64,000 nucleotides of DNA from Verrucomicrobiota bacterium (GTDB lineage Bacteria > Verrucomicrobiota > Verrucomicrobiia > Limisphaerales > UBA11320), in NCBI GenBank assembly GCA_016199985.1, contig JACQFQ010000025.1, positions 1-64,000 of the forward strand, written 5' to 3'. The notes under the pieces were generated by a model. That model had not been told where the DNA came from. It saw only the letters and a list, made by a program, of their open reading frames with translations, and searched no databases. Every line of letters begins with the position of its first letter. The first letter of the stretch is position 1. Positions 55,501 to 63,400 of this stretch are shown one piece after another. A program made the position numbers and the translations under genes.

Positions 55501-57106
55501 TTTCCAACCGCCGACGCGAAGCCGGAACGCCATTGGTCATCTCCATCTCGAAATGCTTGATCCAAACCGCCCCGGTCGGAAACCCCCAGTTTCCGCTCGG
55601 GCTGAACTGGATCGCGTTGTCGAGGCCGATTAGTCCGAACCAGCGCGTCTTGAGCGCAAAGTCGGACCAAAACGGGGCGTTCAGGTCGTAGCCGATCATT
55701 CCCGCGCTCGGGGTCAAGTTCGACAGATCCTTGAATACTCCCGTGTCGGCCAGGGTGGGCGGAAACGAGGCCTGCTCCGGGGGAACATAAACGAGCTTCA
55801 GAATCGCGCCGGAGAGGTGGTTCGCCACGAGCACCTCCTGGTCTCGCGGATCCACGCCGAAAGCCGAGATCCCCGGCTCGCCCGTGATTCGGACAAAGGG
55901 CTGATTGGTCCCGGCGGCGGGATCATAGTCGAGGCTCCATACGTGCCCGCGAACGTTGTCGGCGAAAAGATACTTTCCGACGAGCTGCGCGATACGCGCG
56001 CCCCGATAGACCAAGCCGCCGACCACGGCTTCCCCTTGGTCCGACTTCGCCCCATGGCCATAAGAAGTGACCGGCGGTGTGAAAACAAAATCTCCTGGAA
56101 TTGAGGCTGGCTTGGGGGTCATCGCAAGAGATCCCTCAAAATACGGCCATCCAAAGTTGGCTCCCTTCTGAACGACGTTCACTTCCTCTCGCTGATCGCT
56201 GCCTACATCTCCGCAGAACAGCCGTCCGGTCGTCCGGTCAAACGACATCCGCCATGGATTCCGCAACCCAACCGCGAAGAATTCAGTCCGCACCTTGTTC
56301 GGCGCCAAGGCCAGGCCCTGGTACGCCTGCGCCCCCACAAATGGATTGTCCGGCGGAACTCGGTAGTTGAGCGTCGCCCCAGTCAATGGGTTCGGCGGAA
56401 GGCTGCCGAACCGATTGTCCACATCGAGGCGGAGAATCCCCGCGCCCAGTCCTTCGTCGATCGGCTGCTTGTTGGCCTGCGACGCCAGGAAAGGCCCCGC
56501 GTCGCCCATGGCCACATACAGATACCCATCCGGCCCGAACTGAAGATCGCCCGCGTTATGCTCATCACTCGGATCCGAGATCGCGAAAACCACAGTTTCC
56601 GAGGCGATATCAACCTGATTCGGAGAGCTCTTAGCGACCTGATATCGGGTCAGAACGTCGGCGTAACCGATCGTCGGCATCAGGGCCGTTCGAAACACAA
56701 AAAAGTATCCGTTCGTTGCGAAGCCGGGATGGAAAGCGAGTCCCAGCAATCCCGACTCAATGTTGTACTGGGCGGTCCTGCCTTGGAGATCCAGGAACAG
56801 GGTCTTGGTCGGCATCGCCAAGTTGCTGATGACAAGGACGCGCCCCACGCGCTCTGCCACAAAGAGGCGGTTTGTCTCCCCCGGCGGCGAAACAACCGCG
56901 ACGGGCGCGGTGAAGGCCAGGTTTTCAAACACATTCGAGAGCTGATAGCCGGGGAATCGAGGCGTCTGGGGAAACCTCAAGCCCGACGCGCTGGCCCGCG
57001 CCAAGGCCCCATAGGCTTCCCAGCGCCAGGAGATCCCGAGGGCGAGGGAGAACACTGCGAGCCAGCGCGCGGCAAGCGAAACGACGGAGGCTGAGCGCAT
57101 GGGCAT
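52529..57106 (-). CDS. Sugar dehydrogenase-like / diheme cytochrome c fusion with module repeats
   Basis: 1525 residues. Signal segment ARWLAVFSLALGISW. A PQQ-type glucose/sorbosone dehydrogenase-like propeller (~60-440) carries RLFVAERVGRVLV, SGLLGLAFHPGFATNG, GPDGYLYVAMGDAG, GLRNPWRMSFD and DVGSDQREEVN. A cytochrome region with two heme sites follows: CSACH at Cys593 and CSQCH at Cys671. Then come a DUF1349/LamG-like domain (~770-960), Ig-like domains and two copies of the ~155-residue module (~1030-1185, ~1290-1446). The end is a FYR tail (LFFRILAVP). The fusion suggests periplasmic or surface oxidation of a sugar with direct electron transfer to the hemes (inference). Confidence 0.9.
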   Translation of the reverse strand: MPMRSASVVSLAARWLAVFSLALGISWRWEAYGALARASASGLRFPQTPRFPGYQLSNVFENLAFTAPVAVVSPPGETNRLFVAERVGRVLVISNLAMPTKTLFLDLQGRTAQYNIESGLLGLAFHPGFATNGYFFVFRTALMPTIGYADVLTRYQVAKSSPNQVDIASETVVFAISDPSDEHNAGDLQFGPDGYLYVAMGDAGPFLASQANKQPIDEGLGAGILRLDVDNRFGSLPPNPLTGATLNYRVPPDNPFVGAQAYQGLALAPNKVRTEFFAVGLRNPWRMSFDRTTGRLFCGDVGSDQREEVNVVQKGANFGWPYFEGSLAMTPKPASIPGDFVFTPPVTSYGHGAKSDQGEAVVGGLVYRGARIAQLVGKYLFADNVRGHVWSLDYDPAAGTNQPFVRITGEPGISAFGVDPRDQEVLVANHLSGAILKLVYVPPEQASFPPTLADTGVFKDLSNLTPSAGMIGYDLNAPFWSDFALKTRWFGLIGLDNAIQFSPSGNWGFPTGAVWIKHFEMEMTNGVPASRRRLETRFVVKNAQGFYAGTYKWDANQANASLVPDQGLDELLIVRDGTLTRTQTWRYPSRAECSACHTAAGGYALGFRSTQLNRAHDYAGLSENQITALSNAGYFTQPVTDDLGSLRVLVAATNLDYPVEYRARSYLAANCSQCHQPGSRATLDVFWDGRFETPLAQTALIGNYVQPGDPAGSRILQKISTLVDMMPPVGSSVLNTNGINLMLEWISGYPQAPWTNTDIGAVQLPGSATISGGQLSVSGAGRDIWGQGDEFQFLYQGATNNLQLKARFVSQRGGSLLTKAGVMIRQSEAPDSSHAMVSRLGDGTLGFQRRVAKGASAKSSLVSGPDGPQWLKLTREGDLVRSMTSGDGTNWIDMGRDTIPMSPRVLVGLASSSRDPRSYNTAAFDSVELITADWAEPEDELTLSPPSRVTLSVDVPLGADFVRKVTFFAGTNRIVDVMGEPFEYPWVNRLAGDYQLVARITDWSGSEFFTPTRNIHFTEAASGAQAETVDNLTKGAWKAGYGREGAVVVGDSTNLPASVVWGVSQVFNVVWQAPSSDPRALSRASGTGAVAAAWVAPGEIDIDLALRDNAWHRVGFYCVDFDRAGRRQTLELRDAATGRLLASRDLTGFQDGVYVSWAARGHLNARITSGTAAGAVLSGLFIDASPNKPPSVVVVHPTQNQSFELPEEVVIDVATSDPDGVVRQVEFFANDVSLGVVTAPPYRWVWQNPLIGEYEIVARATDNFGEVVDSRPVDIELESPPGLALFLGTDDATQGRWRAHYGADGYDIPALATALPNYLGLSRSTSRTFIWQEPTSDPRAVQHVRDSLGIAACWVDGTGFTTHLSFADGQKHVLSGYFVDWDSVTRKEKIALYDDHSNALLDVRSLSDFHAGDVLSWLMQGRIRMEVTALQGNAVLSALLFDPEAAAQPNIRNISVGRAGDRLQITLSWLSVPNRNYRIQVATNIADGAWSDVDSVVGSTTFEARRILDVAPDQPRLFFRILAVP

Positions 57107-57537
57107 AAACTCAAGGAAGCCCGTCCCCCGGTCGCGAGCGACAATTCACTGGCTCCTGATGGCGCAGTGACCACGCACCGCGCCCCAAGGAGCTACTCAA
57201 GTCCGGGTAAAGGCCATATAACCGTAAGTTCGGGCAACCTTTCGCGCAAGCCAGATCCATAAGACTTTATCGACCGAACGCTTCGGGACGTTAAGACCGA
57301 TCATAGCGATAGCGGCCCTGTTGGCGCGGGGCCACACATCGGAACCGCTGGTTTCTCCAGTTGTATTCAGCCACTGAGGAAAGCATGAGGCCCTCATCAC
57401 TCAGCTCGCCCGAGCTAGTCCTTGCAAGAGAAGCCGAAAGGCTGGCGTCGGAGCGGGGCGCCGAAGCCTCCGCTGACGCACAAGGCACAGGACGCGAGAA
57501 CCCGCGGTCGTGTCTGCCGAGGGACAAGAAGTCCGGG
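57107..57537. other. Intergenic region, no gene supported
   Basis: 431 nt between two genes on the - strand. Short frames on either strand lack domains. The region presumably holds the promoter of the gene at 57106, but I see no convincing element. Confidence 0.4.
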
Positions 57538-59157
57538 CTAAGGATCAGGAATGACATCGTTGATCCGCTCAGCGATGCGCTCATTGCCGGCGGAGCGAAG
57601 GTGGATGCCGTCAGGACGATAGTAATTGGCATCCTGCGGGTCCTGGAGTTGGGGAATCTTCGCCACGTCGATAAGATAATCGTACTCCGACAAGGCCGCC
57701 GCGATCAGGGCATTGGCGAGCGCCCTTTCCGTTGACAATTGCTGAGACTCCTTCGATCGCGGAATCAGCGTGAACGCGACCACTTTGAACCCGGCGGCCC
57801 TCGCTCTTCGCCAGTAGGCTCTCAACCGATTGAACAGAGTGGTTCCGTCACTGGAGCCCAAGTCATTCGCTCCGCCCCAGAGAAAGAGGTAGTTGCGGCC
57901 CGGTTCGTCGGCATAGGGTAGGACTTGCAAGTCGAACTCATACCCCATCTGAGCCGTATTCTCCCCCCCTCTGGCGACGTTGAGCTTGTTGACCAAGCCC
58001 TTCCAGTGACTGGCCGTCAACAGGTGTTCGCCCCAACTCTTTTCAGCCCCCTCCTCCGTCAGGCTGTCCCCCTCCAGTATCGCGTTCACCGGACGGGCCA
58101 AACCTTTCCCTAGGGTGCGATAGTAGAGATGCCTCACGTCGGAATACTCCCGCCGAAGCAGCGCGCGATCCAGGACAGCGACGAAACTGATGCTCCCCAC
58201 GAACCCGTAACCTCCGTCCAACTGCGCTCCCACTCTCCAGAACGTATTCCCATTCCAGGCGCTCCCGAAAGAATTCGGCGAACTGTAGACACGATCGATG
58301 TCGGTGCGCAGGGACAACTCGCTCTCGTTCCAACACGCCATCGAGAATTGCTGGGAACCGGTGTTCCCTCGATTGAATGTGCGTCGGCCCACCGCGCTCG
58401 GATCCGGCAGGGAGTTAAGCCCGTCCAATGTGATGTCGAAAAAAAGATCCTCGAGGCCGGGCCCCTGCGTTCTGCTTCCGCCGGCAATCAGGGCCGGCCC
58501 CCTGGCGCCGCTACGATCGGAGCTCACCAGGGTCCGAACAGCCCCGCCGTCGGACGCGAAATCGGCGATCAGGGTCATCCGGGGGGTGAGCGCATCCGCC
58601 AAAGGAAGCGGATTCAGAAACTCCACCCAGTCGTTCGTCAAGAACCGCAGGCCCCGGCTTCCCATCACCGGCGAGCCGCCGATGCGGCCATTCGCCCCGG
58701 TCAGGGACGGCAAGACGGTATTTGAAGCCGCGTTCAACCGGGAACGAAACGAGGACTGCCACACGACATTGCTCAAGATGCCAAGCTCCCTCAGTCCCCT
58801 GAACCAGAGATCCACGTCCCGCAGAGACTCCGGATCGAGCCCTCCCGCACGATCGCGGTACGACGCGGCCTCGTCAGAAAGCTCACGGATCCGGTAGAAC
58901 CGGGAACGTTGAGCGGGCTTGAGATCAAGAAGCCTCGCCTCATCGCCGTCGGCCACTATGCCGAAACCGAGAGGTTGGAAGTCGCCTTCCAAATCGTCGC
59001 TCACTTCCACAAAATATGTCGCGTTCGAGCGCGTCTGCCAGCGGATCTCGACAGCCTCGCCGAGGTTGCCCACAATCATCCCGAGGCCGGCCGCCGCGTA
59101 ACCACGCGAACTCCCCAGAGCCATCGACATGAAAAACACGATGGCGGTTCGCGACAC
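57538..59157 (-). CDS. Secreted SGNH/GDSL hydrolase with LamG-like N-terminal region
   Basis: 539 residues from the GTG at 59157, which has GAAGG 11 nt upstream and yields a signal peptide (SRTAIVFFMSMALGSSRGYA). A TTG at 59301 would be the longest frame. A FYR-type module is near the N-terminus (NATYFVEVSDDLEGDF ... SRFYRIRELS). A LamG-like beta-sandwich comes next (LFFDITLDGL, FWRVGAQLDGGYGFVGSIS). The C-terminal SGNH hydrolase has ILEGDSLTEEG (block I Ser near residue 361), LWGGANDLGS (block III Asn near 430) and RPDGIHLRSAG (block V Asp/His near 515). Family members are esterases or deacetylases acting on carbohydrates or lipids. Confidence 0.88.
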   Translation of the reverse strand: MSRTAIVFFMSMALGSSRGYAAAGLGMIVGNLGEAVEIRWQTRSNATYFVEVSDDLEGDFQPLGFGIVADGDEARLLDLKPAQRSRFYRIRELSDEAASYRDRAGGLDPESLRDVDLWFRGLRELGILSNVVWQSSFRSRLNAASNTVLPSLTGANGRIGGSPVMGSRGLRFLTNDWVEFLNPLPLADALTPRMTLIADFASDGGAVRTLVSSDRSGARGPALIAGGSRTQGPGLEDLFFDITLDGLNSLPDPSAVGRRTFNRGNTGSQQFSMACWNESELSLRTDIDRVYSSPNSFGSAWNGNTFWRVGAQLDGGYGFVGSISFVAVLDRALLRREYSDVRHLYYRTLGKGLARPVNAILEGDSLTEEGAEKSWGEHLLTASHWKGLVNKLNVARGGENTAQMGYEFDLQVLPYADEPGRNYLFLWGGANDLGSSDGTTLFNRLRAYWRRARAAGFKVVAFTLIPRSKESQQLSTERALANALIAAALSEYDYLIDVAKIPQLQDPQDANYYRPDGIHLRSAGNERIAERINDVIPDP

Positions 59158-59424
59158 CAAGGCACGGACCTTCAGCTCACGAGGCCAGCTGGAGCTCCAG
59201 CGAAGCAAACGCCCGAACGATATCCTGGCGCGGGACCCGCAGGCTTTCTCCTCGCCACGCCTCCTCAGTTCACGACTTGTTAGAAAAACTTTTTGCAACA
59301 ATTAGGCTAACGTCGGCAAGAAACGCAGAAAGTCAAGAGATCCCCGACGACAGAGCCCAGGGCAACCGCCGCGTCCTAGGCTGAAAGGGGCCCGGACATC
59401 GCTCCTCCCGGTCTTCCCTTCCCC

Positions 59425-60249
59425 TCAGGCCGGGTTCACCTCGATGAACTCGAAGGTCACATCGCCGTTTCGCGCGACGCAAAGGAAGTAGCCCTTCTCC
59501 TTCGAGCCATCGTGGTTGCCGCGCTTGAGCGCGCAACAGCGATTGGTGGTCATCACCGCGCCGTTGCGTCCGCTTCGCTGGGTGAGGGAGTGGTAGTGGC
59601 CGCTGAAAACCGCGCGCAGGTTGAAGTCTCGGAATTGATCCAGCAAAGCGTCGGCGTTGAGCGGACGATACTGGACACCCTCGGCCATCGGAAGGTGCGT
59701 GAAGAGAATCGTGGGCCGCCGCGGATTCAAGCGCCTCAGGTTTTCCTCGAGCCACGCGAAGGTGGCGGGCTGGATCTGGACTTTGTCCGCCTTCGTGCCT
59801 TCCGTGGTGTCCAGGGAGACATACTGCCATCCTCGATAGCGGAACTCGTAGTTGAGCCGCCCGGGAAACGCGGCTTCGTACTGGGATCGATCGTTGCCGG
59901 CGGCGTAGTCGTGATTGCCGATCTGGACATGCAGCGGAAGGCCCAGCTTGGCGAAGGTTTTGCGGAAGGCCGTCATGCTCTCCCGCGATCCGGTATCGGT
60001 GAGATCCCCGAGAGCGAGGCATAAGCGAGCCTCGCGATGTCCGCGCATCTGAGCCACCACGCGCTCCAACCAAGCGGTGCATTCGTCGCTCATGTGATGC
60101 GTGTCGTTCGTGACAATGAAGGAATAGTTCCCGGAGCGCGGCGCGTCGGCCGCTGAAAGCGCGCCGGGCCAGAGCCCCATGGACAGAAAAACGCCCGAGC
60201 TGAGACGAAGCATCTCGCGGCGAGAAAGTCCGGATGGAGGTCGAAGCAT
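59425..60249 (-). CDS. Tat-type secreted metallophosphoesterase
   Basis: 274 residues from the ATG at 60249; earlier ATGs are possible. The N-terminus GLSRREMLRLSSGVFLSMG carries a twin-arginine signal (SRREML) and a cleavage-like LSAADA. The calcineurin-like core is complete: FIVTNDTHHM (DxH), LALGDLTDTG (GD), QIGNHDYA (GNHD), LFTHLPMAE and AVFSGHYHSL (GHxH). The length is typical of small metallophosphoesterases. Tat export suggests metal loading before export. The substrate is unknown. Confidence 0.9.
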   Translation of the reverse strand: MLRPPSGLSRREMLRLSSGVFLSMGLWPGALSAADAPRSGNYSFIVTNDTHHMSDECTAWLERVVAQMRGHREARLCLALGDLTDTGSRESMTAFRKTFAKLGLPLHVQIGNHDYAAGNDRSQYEAAFPGRLNYEFRYRGWQYVSLDTTEGTKADKVQIQPATFAWLEENLRRLNPRRPTILFTHLPMAEGVQYRPLNADALLDQFRDFNLRAVFSGHYHSLTQRSGRNGAVMTTNRCCALKRGNHDGSKEKGYFLCVARNGDVTFEFIEVNPA

Positions 60250-60366
60250 CCGCGATTCATAGCGCGCCCGCAGGCTCAAGACAAGTCCGGCGCCGAACCC
60301 CTCGCCGAGAGCGACCATGGAGAACACAACGCGCCAGAAAATCGGACGCCCGCCGATCGCGACGAC

Positions 60367-60400
60367 GAAAAGGGCGCTCCCCGTGGAAGGGGAGCGCCCT
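60367..60400 (-). terminator. Strong hairpin terminator after the CotH gene
   Basis: A 12-bp perfect stem (AGGGCGCTCCCC with GGGGAGCGCCCT, 6-nt loop) is followed on the - strand by TTTTCG. It lies 39-72 nt past the stop at 60439. The T-tract is short, so it may pause rather than fully terminate. Confidence 0.7.
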
Positions 60401-60438
60401 TGTGTTCAACAAATACGCGAGGTTGCGGACCGGGTCTC

Positions 60439-63400
60439 TTACTGGACCACGACCACTCGATAGTAGCGTTCGTTCACGCCGTTGAGTTCGATGCCGCTGA
60501 GTCCGGCGACGCCTTGATCGCCGATCGCGTCGCCCAGAGGATTCCAGCTGAGCGTGCCCAGGGTCTCCGTGAACTCGACATGATACCTCACGCCGTTCAC
60601 CGCGGCCCACGAGAGCGTCAAAGTGCCGTCCGGGGCGCGCGTAGCCAAGATGACGGGCGACGGGACCACGGCAGGACCCTGGATCTTGACAGGAATGTGG
60701 AAGGCCTGGGACAGCGGAGGTGTGCCGTCATCCTTGAGGATCACGATCATGTCGTAGTCTCCCCCCTGCTCCGACGTGGGAGTCCAGCTGAACTCGCCCG
60801 TGCTCGGATTGATCGCCGCGCCCAGCGGGCTGCCCGGCGGAAGGCTGAAGGTGATCTGCTGAGCGGGAATGTCAGAGTCGATGGCGACGACGAAGAAATG
60901 CAGCGGAACATCGGACGCTCCAACCTGCGTCCCGATGGACTGAATCCCTGGCGGAGTGTTCACCTCGTTCACATGAACGTGGATGTCCGCGGTGACGCTC
61001 AACGGAGGAACCCCGTTGTCGGTGACCTGAACCGTCAGGACGTAGTCTCCAGGGCCCTGACTCTCGTCCGCGGTCCATTTCAGCGAGCCTGTGACGGCGT
61101 CGATGGCCGCGCCCGAGGGCGGGTTGTTGATCAAGGAATACGTCAGCGACTGGCCCGGGTTCGGGTCAGTGGCCACGACATTGAGGCTCAGCGGCGTCAA
61201 CTCGTCCACGACCTTGGCCAGGATGGGATTGAGAACGGGCGGCAGATTCGCGTCGGTCGCGTCGTTCTTCTTCCTCGGCGTCGCAAGGGGCATGTAGATG
61301 AGCCCCGTGGTCGCGCCGTCAGGGAACCGACCGAGGCTCATGTCGGGAATCTGGGCGCCAAACGAAAACCCATCCACGAGCCGATTATCGGGCGCGAAGA
61401 GACCCACCGACTTCCCGCTCTTGGAGAGCTTGAAGTTCACATGGAGATCGGGTCGAGAAGGCTGGTTGAGAGACGTATCGCCGTCCGCCCAGACCAACAA
61501 GAATCCCCCCGCGGGAATTGTGTATCCACTCGGGATCACATAGCGGGTGGTGTTCGTCAGGTTGTCGGTGAGGCGGTAGTTGGTGAGATCCACAACGGTG
61601 CTGCCGCCATTGTAGAGCTCAAACCAGTCGCTGTATTTCCCGCTCGCGGTATCCAGGATGGTTTTCTGGTTGTCCGCCATGACCTCGTTGATGGTGACTT
61701 TCAAGTCAGGGTAGACGGGATTGTTGGCGGCGCTCGCGGTCGGGTAGTAGAACGAGCGGCGATCGCGAGGCTCTCCATCGGGATAGCTCCCGTAGCTCTG
61801 GTCGGCGGGAAGACCCGAGTAGTTCAGATAATCCATGACCGCAGGAATCGAAGGCGAGCCCTGCATGCGCACCAAAGCCAAAGAGCCGGCAACCGGATCC
61901 AGCTTGAAGGGCGTGTGGATGGACCCTGGCGCGGTCTGCGCCGCCTGGCCATCCGCCCAGAGAGTGATGAAGCCCTTGGCCGGAATGGTGGCGCCGGCAG
62001 GGAACTGCCACTTGGTGAGATTCGTGTAGGTGTCCGTGAGGTAGTAGGCGGAAAGATCCACCACCGTGTCGCCCGAGTTGTAGAGTTCCACGAAGGGGTC
62101 GTGCTCGCCGTTGTTGTCCACCTGCGATTTCACGTTTCTCGGGAGCACCTCGTTCAGCCAGACCAGAGGGAAGGGCGCAAGAACCTGCCGGGTGGAGTTG
62201 GTTCGACCCGGAGTGGTTTGCTTCAGGGCGTTCGTGGCGGTCGCTGCCCAGTTGCCCACCCGGTAGCTGTCGATGGTAGCGTCGATCAACTGCAGAGAAG
62301 GCCCGAATCCGTCCGCGTTCAAGGGCCAGGGCGGGACATTGTCGTATCGGACGTCGTTGATGACAAGGTCCTGATCCGGCGTCGCGCCCGGTTTGATCAG
62401 CTGGATGTGTTCACCCCCGCCGCTCAAAGACCCGGGGAACTCGTCCAAAACGACAATATCGGATCCGTAAGCGTTGTAGAAGGCGGCCCGATCCTTCGCC
62501 AAAACGAGGAAGCTGTTGGGAGCGATAAAGCTCCCTTCCGGGAAGGTATAGCCGACGCCGCTCAATCGGTAGCCGGAGAGGTCAAAGGGCGTTGTGAGCG
62601 ATCGATTATAGAGCTCGATGAACGAGCCCCTGGGGTAGAGAGGATTGTATTGAAGCTCATTGATGACCACGAAGTCCTGCGGCTGCTGTGGCACGCCGTT
62701 GTACGTGATGGTGATCGTGTCTGAACCTGAGGCAACGGCTTTCCCACGCAGATCCCGTCCCACAACATTCAGAACATTCGCTCCGCCGCCGAGGGGCACG
62801 GTGATGGCGAAGCTATTGTAGCCGGTCCATTTCACGGGATATGGGATGCCGTTGATCTCGATCGTCGCGACGGCGAAGGGCGCCTTGCCAGCGAGGGTGA
62901 CGACCGATGATCCCGCGATGAAATCATTGCCATTGTTGTTCGTAATGGTCAGGGAGCCGACATCCTGGGCGGCGAGGAGAGCGCGCACCGTCTCGCGACG
63001 CTGGTCGATGTAGCTGTTGACGTCGCTCGGGGGCGTGGCTCCGATGCGATTCTTGATCAAGATCTGCTTCCGCGCCTCGACCTGCGGCCCATAACGAGAA
63101 GGTTGCATCGGACCCGCGATGGCATCCTGGAAGGCTCGGTAGAACATCCGACGGAAAGTGAAATTGTTGTAGAACCTCGGCCCTGCGATCGGGTCCTGAA
63201 TGTCGGTGATGAGGTCCGCCGTCGGGCCGTCTCCTTCGCCCAGCACGAAGTCAATGTCCCAGGGCATAAGGACCCATCTCCCTCCAGGCTGGCGGTAGAG
63301 AAACATGTTCTGGCCCACCCGGAAGGTCCAGGAATCCCAGTTGCCCATCATCCGATGGTAAGCAAAGACCCGCATCCACTGCTCCATGTCCGCAATCGCA

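Noticed and set aside
59297..59312. Possible sigma-54 promoter before the SGNH hydrolase
   Set aside because: The -12 part fits on the - strand, but the essential GG of the -24 element is AG.
60400..62724. 774-residue + strand open frame opposite the CotH gene
   Set aside because: It lies wholly antisense to a gene with clear CotH and lamin-tail domains; the translation is Arg/Val/Gly-rich with no domain, as expected for a GC-rich antisense frame.
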